Assembly (NCBI GenBank): GCA_017546175.1
Contig: JAFYXM010000007.1
Coordinates: 248,001 to 312,000, forward strand
From: Elusimicrobiaceae bacterium
Lineage (GTDB): Bacteria; Elusimicrobiota; Elusimicrobia; Elusimicrobiales; Elusimicrobiaceae
Length of the DNA stretch: 64,000 nucleotides
Direction: 5' to 3'
Both the position numbers and the translations under genes were made by a program. The notes beneath the pieces were generated by a model. It worked only from the letters and a program-made list of their open reading frames with translations. It did not search any database and was not told the DNA's origin. The number at the start of each line of letters is the position of its first letter. Within the stretch, counting starts at the first letter, position 1. Shown piece by piece: positions 8,740 through 17,679 of the stretch.

Positions 8740-10290
8740 ATGCAAAAAAAACTTATTTTCATCAGCAAAATTTTAGTTTGGCTTTGTTTGTTATTTGCCG
8801 TTTGCTACCGGTTTGTTTTATTTAATATTTCTTATGAATATGACGAGCTGTTTACCGCCGTTACTTCAAATCCGGCTTTGCCTTTTTCTTGGATTTGGAC
8901 ACATTGGTTAATGATAGATGTGCATCCTCCTTTGCACAATGCTTTTTTGTGGGTATATAATCATGTTGCCCCGTATGGGCCGGAACTATGGCTCAGACTG
9001 CCCAGTTTGTTCTTTGGCTTGGGGGGGCTTTTATTCTGTTGGTTTATGTTCCCTCGCCGCTATGGAAAATCTGCCCGTTTGTTACTGGTAGCTGCGCTAG
9101 CCGTTAATTTTTATCTCATGTTCTATACTCAGCACGCGCGCCCGTATGCTATGATGTTCTTTTTTGCTTCGCCTCTTACTTTTTTATTTTTAAAAATGTC
9201 TCGCGCCGTTTGGAAAGGACGCCGCATTACAGCCGTGCAATGGTTGTGCTTTGGGGTACTTTCTTTGCTTTTGGCGTGGACACACTATTTCGGTACCTTG
9301 CTGTACGGTGTGTTTTCTTTATTATTGTTTGTGCAGGCTCTCTATTACCGCAGAAATATCACGTGGTTTTTGATTGTACCGGGCACAGTATTCTTCTTGT
9401 TTTTACCGTGGCTCTTGCCGAACCTTTTACAGAACATCTCCTTAGAGCGTTTTGACGGTAAATGGTGGATGAACGAAAGAACCTTCGGTGGCTTGATGAT
9501 GGGGCTGCGCCGTTTCTTTTTCTCTCCTTCTCAGTGGGCCTATTTGGCGGCGTGTTTGCCGTTGCCTATCGCTTTGTGGTATCGCTGTAAAGAATGGAAA
9601 AAAACAGGCCATTTTGCCTATGGAAGAGATTTTCTGTTGTTCTTAGCGGTAAATGTGCTTACGTTTGCTATAGCGGGCTTGATGTCTTTTAAGTTAAAAC
9701 TGATTATGGGCCGCTACTTTATGGAGCTTTTGCCCAGTTTTTACTTAACGATTATTTTATTTGTTCTGCCGTTTTTGCGTAAGAATATTTTGCCTTGGAT
9801 TTGCAGCCTTGCCTTTTTGATTTTAGCCATGCATTCGGCCCATGTGGCAGTGCGCACTTTTGCTTTTGAAGGTACTTTTCCGGCGCGTATATCGGCGCAA
9901 TATTATCAGAGAGTGGCCCAAGGCCGTGAATTATTTGTAATTGCAATAGAAAGCTTTCCTCCCCCGTCTATGGAGGCTATGTATGCTTTTTATCCCAACA
10001 AAATATTTGGAATGGATACCAAGGTAACGGAGCTGTGGCAATTGCCGGAGGCAGAACGGGACGCACATTTGGAGCGCAGAGATCAAGCCGTGCTTTGGAT
10101 GCCAAATTGTAATCCTGTTAAGTTAAAATTAATTTCTGAGAAATGGCAAAGAGTGGTCGGTGTAGAAAAAATGCTGGTTGGCTCTTGTTTCTTGCGCTTT
10201 TCCGATAAAGGGCAGAGCACACCTCCTGCCGAGTGGGGGGAAACAGAGCAAATGAAGCTTGCCGGGGTATCAAGTAAAGTAATCAGATAG
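8740..10290 (+). CDS. GT-C family membrane glycosyltransferase (GT39/PMT-like)
   Basis: 516 residues with about ten to twelve hydrophobic helices. The first loop has the acidic motif YEYDELFTA followed by DVHPPLHN. This Asp-Glu...HPP arrangement is typical of ArnT/PMT-type enzymes that transfer a sugar from polyprenyl-phosphate donors on the outer face of the inner membrane. The acceptor (protein, lipid A or glycan) cannot be read from the sequence. GGAAA lies upstream of the ATG. It converges on a GtrB-like GT2 gene (10327-11262), the enzyme type that makes the polyprenyl-phosphate sugar such a transferase uses, so the two probably work together. Confidence 0.75.
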   Translation: MQKKLIFISKILVWLCLLFAVCYRFVLFNISYEYDELFTAVTSNPALPFSWIWTHWLMIDVHPPLHNAFLWVYNHVAPYGPELWLRLPSLFFGLGGLLFCWFMFPRRYGKSARLLLVAALAVNFYLMFYTQHARPYAMMFFFASPLTFLFLKMSRAVWKGRRITAVQWLCFGVLSLLLAWTHYFGTLLYGVFSLLLFVQALYYRRNITWFLIVPGTVFFLFLPWLLPNLLQNISLERFDGKWWMNERTFGGLMMGLRRFFFSPSQWAYLAACLPLPIALWYRCKEWKKTGHFAYGRDFLLFLAVNVLTFAIAGLMSFKLKLIMGRYFMELLPSFYLTIILFVLPFLRKNILPWICSLAFLILAMHSAHVAVRTFAFEGTFPARISAQYYQRVAQGRELFVIAIESFPPPSMEAMYAFYPNKIFGMDTKVTELWQLPEAERDAHLERRDQAVLWMPNCNPVKLKLISEKWQRVVGVEKMLVGSCFLRFSDKGQSTPPAEWGETEQMKLAGVSSKVIR

Positions 10291-10296
10291 GTTTTT

Positions 10297-10324
10297 AAAA
10301 AGCCGCCCGAAAGGGCGGCTTTTA
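10297..10324. terminator. Terminator between the convergent glycosyltransferase genes
   Basis: AAAAGCCGCCC, GAAA loop, GGGCGGCTTTT. It is symmetric enough to act in both directions between 10290 and 10327. Confidence 0.9.
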
Positions 10325-10326
10325 AA

Positions 10327-11262
10327 TTAATCGCAATTTATTTTCTCATCAATAATATAAGGGGGGCGTGCTTTTACTTCTACAAAAATGCGGCTTAAAT
10401 ATTCTCCAATGACTCCTAAGGAAATCAATTGTACACCGCTAAAGAATAAAATAGCCACCATTAAGGAAGAATAACCGCTGACCGGGTTGCCTAAGAAAAT
10501 CTTTTTCCCGGCCACCACGATTGCGTATAAGAAAGCCAGTCCGGCAATCAATAGACCAAAATATGTCCATAATTTAAGCGGCAAAGAGCCCGAAGCGGTA
10601 ATGCCGCTGAGGGCAAAATTCCACAAGCGCCAATAATTCCATTTGGTTTCTCCGGCGGCACGATCGGGGCGGACATAGGGTACGGAAGCGGTCTTGAATC
10701 CTACCCAACTGAAAAGCCCTTTCATAAAGCGTTCTCTTTCGGGCAGTGCCAGTACGGCTTGGGCCACTCTGGAGCTGATTAAACGGCAATCTCCGGCATC
10801 AGCAGGAATAGGGCGTTCTGCCAGTATGTTATACACGCGGTAAAATGCGGCAGCAGTAGTACGTTTGAAGAAGGAATCTGTGTCGCGGTTTTGTCTTGAA
10901 GCGTACACGGTATCGTAGCCTTCTTTAAATTTTTCTACGAAAGAGGAAATAAGCTCCGGCGGATCTTGCAAATCGGCATCTAAAACAATCAAGGCATCTG
11001 CTTTGGCCGCTTCTAAAAGGCCGGCAGTCAGCGCGGCTTCTTTACCAAAATTACGCGAAAGGGTGATAACTTTGACCGAAGCGTTTTTAGATGCTAAATC
11101 TTTTAATAGGGTAAGTGTATTATCCTTACTTCCGTCATTGACAAAAACATATTCAAAGGCCACCTCTTTGATTGTGGACAAAACGGCTTGCGTCTTCTCC
11201 CAAAAAAGGGGCAAGACTTCCTGCTCGTTATATATGGGTACCAAAAGGGCTATTTTAGTCAT
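10327..11262 (-). CDS. GT2 polyprenyl-phosphate glycosyltransferase (GtrB/ArnC/DPM1-like)
   Basis: 311 residues. The N-terminal GT-A domain (about 1-220) has the family markers PIYNEQEVLP, FVNDGSKDNT, DADLQDPPE (the DxD region) and the GDCRLIS/ERFMKGL segment. Two C-terminal transmembrane helices (about residues 232-253 and 266-288) anchor it, as in GtrB and ArnC. It would load a sugar onto undecaprenyl phosphate on the cytoplasmic side, providing donor for a GT-C enzyme such as the convergent neighbour. TATAAT sits exactly 6 nt upstream of the ATG with no Shine-Dalgarno, so the message is probably leaderless. Confidence 0.85.
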   Translation of the reverse strand: MTKIALLVPIYNEQEVLPLFWEKTQAVLSTIKEVAFEYVFVNDGSKDNTLTLLKDLASKNASVKVITLSRNFGKEAALTAGLLEAAKADALIVLDADLQDPPELISSFVEKFKEGYDTVYASRQNRDTDSFFKRTTAAAFYRVYNILAERPIPADAGDCRLISSRVAQAVLALPERERFMKGLFSWVGFKTASVPYVRPDRAAGETKWNYWRLWNFALSGITASGSLPLKLWTYFGLLIAGLAFLYAIVVAGKKIFLGNPVSGYSSLMVAILFFSGVQLISLGVIGEYLSRIFVEVKARPPYIIDEKINCD

Positions 11263-11268
11263 GGTTTT

Positions 11269-11274
11269 ATTATA
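11269..11274 (-). promoter_or_regulatory. -10 box (TATAAT) 6 nt before the GT2 ATG
   Basis: Minus strand reads C-TATAAT-AAAACC-ATG. Transcription would start at the A of the start codon or one base away. No ribosome binding site is present. Confidence 0.65.
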
Positions 11275-11292
11275 GTATTTTTTCGTGAGATT

Positions 11293-12306
11293 TTAACGTC
11301 CTGAAAAGAAGGTCATTAAAATCCCTTTGATCGCCGTTTTAGGATCTGCGACAGTAGAGGTTTTGAAAGCTTTGTCAGTTTCTATAATGCGGTCTAAGGT
11401 TTTTAAGAAAATATCTTCAGACGGGAAATTGCGTGCATTGTTCACCAGAGCAGTCTCCCAAAACATCAGTCCTGCCGCACGCGTAATTTCTGCCGGAGCC
11501 ATGCCGGCATTAGACATGCGTTTGATGCGAGCCATTTTTTGTATGGGGTAGGAAATCTTTCCCAAGACACCCACAGGCTCTTCCCCACTGTCTAAAAGTT
11601 TATCGGCCAAGGCCATTGCCTTGTTTTTATTTAAGTATTGCACGGCATTAGAAAGGTCAAAAGGGTTTTCTTCTTTAGAAAAACCAACCCCCGCCAAAAC
11701 ATCACTTTTGGATATATTTTTATTTTCACGGTCTGCGGTATAAAGGGCCAATTTTTCAATTTCTTGCGATAGGGCATTTAAATCTCCGCCTACGGCTTCG
11801 CACAATGTTTCCACCGCTTCAAACTCTCCTGTTAAACCGTTTTCCTTGAGGCGCTCTCTGACCCATGTAGCCAAATCTTCACGTTTGAGCTCATCAAAAT
11901 TAACCAGTTCCCCGTGTTCTGCCGCCACGGCGGAAAGAGTTTTCTCGGTTTTGAATTTTTTGCTGTCATCATGGGTCAAAATAAAGACGGTAGTATCAAG
12001 AGGGTTTTGCAGATAGCGGATAACAGCCTCTTTAGGATCTTTGCGCAGTTTTTCAATGCCGGTCAATATCACAAGGCGCCGATTTGAAAAAACAGGGGCG
12101 GTATTGGCTAAGGCCAACGCTTCAGACAAATCTGCCTTATCGGCAGAAGAACTGTAAATATTAAAATCGTCCGGTTGCACTACAGCGGTAATTTTTTTGA
12201 TAATTTCTTGCTTGCGAAAAAGATCTTCCCCCGTTAATAAATAGACGGGGGAAAGAATGGCTTTTGCCAAAGCTTGCTGTAATTTACTGACCGTTGATTT
12301 AGGCAT
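11293..12306 (-). CDS. holA: DNA polymerase III delta subunit
   Basis: 337 residues from the ATG at 12306 (MPKSTVSKLQQALAKAILSP). An in-frame extension to 12558 is only the shadow of lptE and is rejected. Delta opens the sliding clamp within the clamp-loader complex. The N-terminal motif PVYLLTGEDLFRKQEIIKKI and the C-terminal collar region match HolA; length fits the family (~340). The start overlaps the lptE stop by one base (TAATG), implying translational coupling. The gene order leuS-lptE-holA is the same as in E. coli. Confidence 0.9.
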   Translation of the reverse strand: MPKSTVSKLQQALAKAILSPVYLLTGEDLFRKQEIIKKITAVVQPDDFNIYSSSADKADLSEALALANTAPVFSNRRLVILTGIEKLRKDPKEAVIRYLQNPLDTTVFILTHDDSKKFKTEKTLSAVAAEHGELVNFDELKREDLATWVRERLKENGLTGEFEAVETLCEAVGGDLNALSQEIEKLALYTADRENKNISKSDVLAGVGFSKEENPFDLSNAVQYLNKNKAMALADKLLDSGEEPVGVLGKISYPIQKMARIKRMSNAGMAPAEITRAAGLMFWETALVNNARNFPSEDIFLKTLDRIIETDKAFKTSTVADPKTAIKGILMTFFSGR

Positions 12307-12887
12307 TATTGGGTAATGGTGGTATACTGCGGATTTTGCATGACTTTCTTTTTGCTTTCGCTCATCACAGAACCAAAGCCGTCCACCGTACGTTTTACAA
12401 TATCTTTGGAAAGTTTTTCCCAAATGCGTTCGCGGGCTTGCTGCTCGGTCAGCCCTCCCGGTAAAGTGGAGGCGGAATAGGTTTGTGTGCCCAAGAAAGC
12501 CGGCTCTCTCCAGACGGGAGTATTGGTAGATTTGTCCATGAGTACCACGTCCAGCCACACGTCCATTTTATATACGGTAGGAATGAGCTGACTATCGTAT
12601 TGAATAGGCACGTTCAAATAGCGCGTAATAGTGGTAACGATTACTCCCTCTGCGCCGTTGTTTTCGTTGACCACCTGATAGCTGCCATTTTTCAAAAATT
12701 CATCATACAAGCGAATATATAATTTATCTTCCATGGCAAAGATTTCTGTTTTGTTTAAAATAGGCCGAATGGCAATTTTGCGAATGTGCTGCGGCATAAT
12801 TTGGGCTTGGGGCTTATAATAAGCTCCTTCACTGGCGCAACCGATAAGGCACAAAGCGCACAAAACAGATAAAATTAATTTTTTCAT
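12306..12887 (-). CDS. lptE: LPS-assembly lipoprotein LptE
   Basis: 193 residues from the ATG at 12887, chosen because AGGAG is 6 bp upstream; a TTG three bases earlier is too close. A lipoprotein signal with lipobox LIGC gives Cys at about residue 18 (MKKLILSVLCALCLIGCAS). The mature part (HIRKIAIRPILNKTE, ITRYLNVPIQYD, PGGLTEQQAR) matches LptE-type proteins, which plug the LptD barrel in the outer membrane and help insert lipopolysaccharide. The position between leuS and holA is strong support. It implies an LPS-bearing outer membrane. Confidence 0.85.
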   Translation of the reverse strand: MKKLILSVLCALCLIGCASEGAYYKPQAQIMPQHIRKIAIRPILNKTEIFAMEDKLYIRLYDEFLKNGSYQVVNENNGAEGVIVTTITRYLNVPIQYDSQLIPTVYKMDVWLDVVLMDKSTNTPVWREPAFLGTQTYSASTLPGGLTEQQARERIWEKLSKDIVKRTVDGFGSVMSESKKKVMQNPQYTTITQ

Positions 12888-12896
12888 CAAGTTCTC

Positions 12897-15410
12897 CTAT
12901 TTTTTGGGTACCGCAATAATACTGATAATACGTGCCGGCACCACAATAATTTTCTTGATTTCACAACCGTCTAAGTATTTTTGTACTTTTTCCGATGCTA
13001 AAGCTGCTTTTTCCATTTCTTCTTTAGAAGCGGTGGCTATAACTTTAATGCGGTCGCGTACTTTTCCGTTCACTTGCACGCCCACTTCCACCATTTCTTG
13101 AGCAATGATATCCGCGTCAGCTTTGGGCCAAGCTTGGCGTACCAAGAAATCTGTATGACCGCTATTTTGCCAAATTTCTTCGGTAATATGCGGTGCAAAC
13201 GGGTGCAAGAGTTTTAAGAAAGTATCAAACGTATCTTGGCTGACAGCTTCCAATTTGCTGATTTCGTTGAAGAAAACCATCAAGGAGGAAATGGCCGTAT
13301 TGAAATGGAAATTTTCAATATCTTCCGTAATCTTGGCTACGGTTTTGTTCTTTAAAATTTCAATTTCTTTGGGATTGCTGGCCGTGGTTAATTTGACCGT
13401 TTCGTTCCATGCCACAATGCGGCGCAGGAAACGGGCAATACCTTCAATGCCTTTCATATCCCACGGTTTGCTGGCTTCAAAAGGCCCCATAAACATTTCA
13501 TACATGCGGAACGCATCCGCACCGTATTGGCAGAGAATATCATCAGGGTTGATGACGTTTTTCTTAGATTTAGACATTTTCTCTACCATGGGGGAAAGCT
13601 CTTCTGCAGTGGTTTTTAAGAAAGCTTTTCCGTCTTTGAAATCAATTTCTTCATAGCCGTGATAATTACCCATTTTGTCACGGTAAGAGAAAGCCAAAAT
13701 CATACCTTGGTGACGTAATTTTTGGAAAGGCTCTTTGGTGTGTACGACTCCCAAATCATAGAGCACTTTGTGCCAGAAACGTGCATACAAAAGGTGCAAC
13801 ACGGCATGCTCGGCACCGCCGATGTAGCAATCTACGGGGCCATAGGCTTTTTCAATTTCAGGGTCCACTAAAGCTTTGTCATTGTGCGGGTCCATATAAC
13901 GCAAATAGTACCAGCAGGAGCCAGCCCATTGGGGCATGGTGTTGGTCTCGCGCAAAGCAGGGCCGCCGCAGTTTGGACAGGTGGTATGCAGCCATTCGGT
14001 GGCATTAGCCAACGGAGATTGGCCTGTACCGGACGGCTCAAAATTTTTCATATCGGGCAAACGTAAAGGAAGTTCGCTCTCCGGCAAAGCTACCACACCG
14101 CATTTTTCACAATGTACCAGAGGAATCGGCTCCCCCCAATAGCGCTGACGGGCAAACACCCAGTCTCTGAGTTTATAGGTGGTTTTTCCTTGGCCGACAG
14201 CTTTTTCTTTCAGCCACTCAATCATTTTGGCTTTGCTTTCGCGTACGCGCAAACCATTTAAGAAGCCGGAGTTAATCAATTCTCCGTCTCCGGTGAACGC
14301 TTCGTTGGCTACCCCTTGTTCAGAGGCAATTACTTCAATGATATCTAAGCCGAATTTTTTGGCAAAGGCATAATCGCGCTCATCGTGAGCGGGAACTGCC
14401 ATGATGGCCCCCGTACCATATCCCATCAGTACATAATCAGAGGTCCAGACGGGAATTTTTTTACCATTGACGGGGTTAATGGCATAAGCGCCGGTAAAGA
14501 CACCGGTTTTATCTTTGTTTAAATCGGCACGTTCCAAGTCGCTCTTGTTGGCGGCAGCAGCCTGATAAGCGGCCACAGCCTCTTTTTGTTCTTCGGAAAC
14601 AATACGGGTTAAAATCGGGTGTTCGGGGGAAACGACCATATAAGTAGCGCCGAATAAAGTATCGGGCCGAGTGGTGAAAACGGTCAACTTGTCATTTATG
14701 CCGTCCACTTGGAAAGTAACTTCCGCCCCTTTGCTTTTGCCGATCCAGTTTTTTTGCATGGCCAAGGTGCTCTCGGGCCAGTCCAAGCCTTCCAAGTCTT
14801 CCAAAAGTCTTTCGGCATAAGCGGTAATTTTTAAAATCCATTGACGCAAGTTTTTGCGCTCAATTTGGCTGCCGCAGCGTTCGCATTTTCCGTTGAATAC
14901 TTCTTCATTAGCAAGGCCTGTTTTGCAGGACGGACACCAGTTTATGGGCACGGTAGATTCATAGGCAAGGCCTTTTTTGAAAAGTTGCAAGAAAATCCAT
15001 TGTGTCCATTTATAATAATTGGGATCTGTGGTGTTGGTCTCTCTGTTCCAATCGTATGCAAGGCCTAAAGATTTGATTTGACGACGGAAATTGTCCACAT
15101 TTTTTTTGGTGGTTTCGGCCGGATGGATACCGGTAGCGATAGCATAGTTTTCCGCCGGCAGGCCGAAAGCGTCCCACCCCATGGGGTGCAGTACATCAAA
15201 ACCGTTCATTAGTTTGTAGCGCGTTAGAATGTCCGAAGCGGTGTAACCTTCGGGGTGTCCTACGTGTAAGCCCGCACCGGACGGATACGGGAACATATCC
15301 AGACAATAAAACTTTTTACCTTTCGGCAGTCTGGGAGTAGAGAAAAGGTTTTCCTTTTCCCAACGCGTTTGTTGTTTCTGGTCAATTTCTTGAAAGTTTT
15401 CTGTACTCAT
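12897..15410 (-). CDS. leuS: Leucyl-tRNA synthetase
   Basis: 837 residues, normal for a bacterial LeuRS. HIGH motif is in [17 protein letters not shown] (about residues 40-56). The CP1 editing domain includes [16 protein letters not shown]. The KMSKS motif is [16 protein letters not shown]. Two CxxC pairs (CPSC...CERC and CEKC...CPNCGG) fit the zinc-containing forms. A TAAAAT box lies exactly 6 nt upstream of the ATG with no Shine-Dalgarno. lptE follows after 9 bp and holA after that, so this is the first gene of a three-gene operon. Confidence 0.97.
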   Translation of the reverse strand: MSTENFQEIDQKQQTRWEKENLFSTPRLPKGKKFYCLDMFPYPSGAGLHVGHPEGYTASDILTRYKLMNGFDVLHPMGWDAFGLPAENYAIATGIHPAETTKKNVDNFRRQIKSLGLAYDWNRETNTTDPNYYKWTQWIFLQLFKKGLAYESTVPINWCPSCKTGLANEEVFNGKCERCGSQIERKNLRQWILKITAYAERLLEDLEGLDWPESTLAMQKNWIGKSKGAEVTFQVDGINDKLTVFTTRPDTLFGATYMVVSPEHPILTRIVSEEQKEAVAAYQAAAANKSDLERADLNKDKTGVFTGAYAINPVNGKKIPVWTSDYVLMGYGTGAIMAVPAHDERDYAFAKKFGLDIIEVIASEQGVANEAFTGDGELINSGFLNGLRVRESKAKMIEWLKEKAVGQGKTTYKLRDWVFARQRYWGEPIPLVHCEKCGVVALPESELPLRLPDMKNFEPSGTGQSPLANATEWLHTTCPNCGGPALRETNTMPQWAGSCWYYLRYMDPHNDKALVDPEIEKAYGPVDCYIGGAEHAVLHLLYARFWHKVLYDLGVVHTKEPFQKLRHQGMILAFSYRDKMGNYHGYEEIDFKDGKAFLKTTAEELSPMVEKMSKSKKNVINPDDILCQYGADAFRMYEMFMGPFEASKPWDMKGIEGIARFLRRIVAWNETVKLTTASNPKEIEILKNKTVAKITEDIENFHFNTAISSLMVFFNEISKLEAVSQDTFDTFLKLLHPFAPHITEEIWQNSGHTDFLVRQAWPKADADIIAQEMVEVGVQVNGKVRDRIKVIATASKEEMEKAALASEKVQKYLDGCEIKKIIVVPARIISIIAVPKK

Positions 15411-15416
15411 ACGTTT

Positions 15417-15422
15417 ATTTTA
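15417..15422 (-). promoter_or_regulatory. -10 box (TAAAAT) 6 nt before the leuS ATG
   Basis: Minus strand reads GT-TAAAAT-AAACGT-ATGAG. The block TAAAATAAACGTATGAG is identical upstream of recG (23528-23543), although the genes are unrelated. Confidence 0.6.
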
Positions 15423-15452
15423 ACAATTTTCACGGGATTGAGATATAAAATA

Positions 15453-16337
15453 TTATCCGCGCGGATGATATTTTTTGTGTTTGTCTTTTAAATCACCCAC
15501 ATCTAAATGCGTATAAATTTGGGTGGTGGTCAGGTTGGCATGCCCCAGCATTTCCTGCAAACTGCGCAGGTCTGCTCCGCCTTGCAAAAGATGGCTGGCA
15601 AACGTATGGCGGAAAAGGTGCGGATGTAAAGGTTGAGAAATACCTGCCTTACGCCCCAAAACGGCCAAATCTTTCCACACGCTGATGCGGCTGATTTTGG
15701 TGCCTCTGTTATTTAAAAATAGCTCCGAGCCGACTATTTTACTGGCAAAGTGCGCTTCACGCACGGAGAGGTAATACTTCAGCCGTTGGCAGCAGGCAGG
15801 GTGCAAAGGCACAAAACGCTGTTTGCCTCCTTTGCCAAAAGCCAGCACCCAGCCTTCTTCGGTATTGACGTTTTCCAAATTTAAATTAATCAGCTCACTC
15901 ACGCGCAACCCTGATGCATACAAAAGCTCTACAATAGTAAGGGTGCGAATTTCATCAAATTTTTCCGCAGGGTAGGAAAGCAACCTTTCCATTTCCTCTC
16001 GCGAAAGTTGCTCCGGCAAAGCCTGCGGCAATTTGGGAGATTTCAAAAAACGGGTCGGGTCTTCTTGAATTTTTCCCTCAATGAGCAAGAATTTGTAAAA
16101 ACATTTTACCGCCTCTTGCTTGCGAAAAACACTGAGAATGGACAACTTTTCATTTTGCTTAAGCTGATAGGTGTAGCTGTCTAAAAATTGAGGGGGGACT
16201 TTGTCTGGAGATAGCTCATTAGCGGCACAATATTCAAAATAATGTGCCACGTCTGCCACATACGCTTTTTGGGTATTGGGGCTGAGTTGACGTTCAAAGG
16301 TTAAATGATTTTTAAAATCTTCCAGTAATGCGTCCAT
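15453..16337 (-). CDS. xerD: Tyrosine recombinase XerC/XerD
   Basis: 294 residues, the usual Xer length. The N-terminal core-binding (SAM-like) domain covers about residues 1-95. The catalytic domain shows Arg in LLYASGLRVSELI, Lys in FGKGGKQRFVPL, the HxxR box HLFRHTFASHLL, His in LGHANLTTTQ and the nucleophile Tyr in QIYTHL. Xer recombinases resolve chromosome dimers at dif, usually as a XerC/XerD pair or a single XerH-type enzyme. The RSLQEMLGHA wording is nearest to XerD, but paralogue assignment is uncertain. No dif site or integrated element was recognised beside it, so this is more likely the housekeeping enzyme than a phage integrase. Confidence 0.85.
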   Translation of the reverse strand: MDALLEDFKNHLTFERQLSPNTQKAYVADVAHYFEYCAANELSPDKVPPQFLDSYTYQLKQNEKLSILSVFRKQEAVKCFYKFLLIEGKIQEDPTRFLKSPKLPQALPEQLSREEMERLLSYPAEKFDEIRTLTIVELLYASGLRVSELINLNLENVNTEEGWVLAFGKGGKQRFVPLHPACCQRLKYYLSVREAHFASKIVGSELFLNNRGTKISRISVWKDLAVLGRKAGISQPLHPHLFRHTFASHLLQGGADLRSLQEMLGHANLTTTQIYTHLDVGDLKDKHKKYHPRG

Positions 16338-16421
16338 TCAGGGGTCTCTTTTGATAGTTAACATAATATTACAAATATTATAGATTTTTTGCTGTTTATT
16401 TGTTAAAAAGTGTGCTAATAC

Positions 16422-16447
16422 TTGACAGATTTTTTTTTTGCTACAAT
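16422..16447 (+). promoter_or_regulatory. T-tract promoter of pilin 1
   Basis: TTGACA (16422-16427), a run of ten T (16430-16439), then extended -10 TGC-TACAAT (hexamer 16442-16447). Spacer is 14 bp, shorter than optimal. It shares its architecture with the promoters at 30296, 34632 and 46421, which have longer spacers. The following 5' UTR is about 68 nt, longer than at the other pilins. Confidence 0.7.
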
Positions 16448-16521
16448 TTCGGGGTCGGGTCGGACGGTCAAATTTAAAAGGCTGTTTGGTGAGTCTTAAA
16501 CACGTTTAAAAGGAGAGAAAA

Positions 16522-17019
16522 ATGAAAAGAGGTTTTACTTTGATAGAACTTTTAGTAGTAGTGTTAATCATTGGAATATTGTCTGCCGTTGCGCTTCCGC
16601 AATATAATAAAGCCGTTTTGCGTTCCAAATATGTTCAATTACAGGTTATTGCTCGTTCTTTTGCAGATGCCGCCTCTCGGTATTATATGGCTAACGGACA
16701 AGGCCCGCTATATTGGAGCGATATGGATATAGAAAAGCCCGGAGATTGGACGGATCAGAATGTAGAATTGGGATATATCGGAACGGACCGTTCTTACTGT
16801 GACTTAAACACAACATATATTGTTTGTTTTTATGTAATCAATGAATCAGAAAAGGTGGCTTATGCCCGATGGTTTGAGCCGGGAAAAGAGAAAACTGAAT
16901 GTTGGAGCTTTGAATCTTATAAGAATGGAGTGGGACTGTGCAAAGCACTCGGCGGAGTAAAAACAGGCACTACGGGACACGGCACCTGTAGCGGCTGTAA
17001 TACATACAAGTTGCCTTAG
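16522..17019 (+). CDS. Type IV pilin/pseudopilin-like protein (pilin 1)
   Basis: 165 residues. The N-terminus is a type III prepilin signal, MKRG|FTLIELLVVVLIIGIL, with cleavage expected after Gly4, Phe at +1 and Glu at +5, followed by the long hydrophobic helix that packs in the fibre core. The globular part is Cys-containing and ends in a short Cys loop (CSGC) near the C-terminus. It is monocistronic, with a T-tract promoter upstream, AGGAG before the ATG, and a terminator right after. It could be a major or minor pilin or a type II secretion pseudopilin; the sequence does not decide this. Five paralogues with nearly the same N-terminus lie elsewhere in the window. Confidence 0.88.
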   Translation: MKRGFTLIELLVVVLIIGILSAVALPQYNKAVLRSKYVQLQVIARSFADAASRYYMANGQGPLYWSDMDIEKPGDWTDQNVELGYIGTDRSYCDLNTTYIVCFYVINESEKVAYARWFEPGKEKTECWSFESYKNGVGLCKALGGVKTGTTGHGTCSGCNTYKLP

Positions 17020-17036
17020 CTTTTTCTTCCATTTTC

Positions 17037-17061
17037 GCCCCGCTTAGCAGCGGGGCTTTTT
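17037..17061 (+). terminator. Terminator of pilin 1
   Basis: GCCCCGCT, loop TAGC, AGCGGGGC, then five T. The T-tract runs directly into the TGC-TATAAT promoter of kdsC. Confidence 0.9.
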
Positions 17062-17063
17062 GC

Positions 17064-17069
17064 TATAAT
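17064..17069 (+). promoter_or_regulatory. -10 box (TGC-TATAAT) 6 nt before the kdsC ATG
   Basis: TATAAT followed by AAAAGT and ATG. The extended -10 TG begins at the last T of the preceding terminator. No Shine-Dalgarno, so the message is probably leaderless. Confidence 0.65.
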
Positions 17070-17075
17070 AAAAGT

Positions 17076-17678
17076 ATGAATGAAGAGCTCTTGGCGCGTG
17101 CGCGCAAAATCAAAGTGGTACTTACTGATGTGGACGGCATTTGGACGGACGGAAAGCTGCATTTTTTCCTTACGCCCGAAGGCCGCGTGGAAGAAATTAA
17201 ATCTTTCAATGCCCAAGACGGCATTGCCGTGATGATGTTGCGTAGTGGCGGCATCAAAAGCGGCATCATTACCGGACGGCGCCATGAAACTACCTTAAAC
17301 CGTGCCCGTAATTTGGGTATGAACTACTTTTACCAAGGATTTTTAACTAAATTAGGCCCGCTACAAGATGTACTCAAACGGGAAAACATTACTGCCGAAG
17401 AAGTAGCTTTTATGGGAGATGATTTGACTGATTTGCCGCTACTGGAAAAAGTGGGTCTTGCCGTTACCGTGCCCAATGCCGTAGCGGTGGTAAAAGAGGC
17501 GGCTCATTTTATTACTTCCAGAAACGGCGGAGACGGTGCTTACCGCGAAATGGTAGATTTAATCATTACTGCTCAAGGAAAAATGGAGCCTATGCTCGCG
17601 GATATCCGTGCCAGCCGCTGGACGCGCCCCGAAGCAGGAGAGCTGCAAATTGTAACATCTAAAGAAGGGATTTCTTAA
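17076..17678 (+). CDS. kdsC: HAD-family 3-deoxy-D-manno-octulosonate 8-phosphate phosphatase (KdsC-like)
   Basis: 200 residues. The HAD motif I VVLTDVDGIWTDG near residues 13-25 has the DxD nucleophile pair. The KdsC-type cap-less core continues through FNAQDGIAVMML, GIITGR (motif II), and MGDDLTDLPLL (motif IV). Known family members dephosphorylate Kdo-8-phosphate in the cytoplasm for LPS core synthesis, or sugar-9-phosphates. It has a slightly extended C-terminus. It heads a run kdsC-tmk-holB-metG (1-bp gap, 22-bp overlap, 11-bp gap). Together with lptE it argues for Kdo-containing LPS. Confidence 0.85.
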   Translation: MNEELLARARKIKVVLTDVDGIWTDGKLHFFLTPEGRVEEIKSFNAQDGIAVMMLRSGGIKSGIITGRRHETTLNRARNLGMNYFYQGFLTKLGPLQDVLKRENITAEEVAFMGDDLTDLPLLEKVGLAVTVPNAVAVVKEAAHFITSRNGGDGAYREMVDLIITAQGKMEPMLADIRASRWTRPEAGELQIVTSKEGIS

Positions 17679-17679
17679 T

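Noticed and set aside
12307..12558. N-terminal extension of holA (to 12558)
   Set aside because: It lies wholly within lptE in another frame. The HolA homology begins at the ATG at 12306, which forms a TAATG junction with lptE.
15453..16337. Phage or genomic-island integrase
   Set aside because: The Xer length and motifs fit the housekeeping recombinase. There are no flanking att repeats, tRNA or phage genes.
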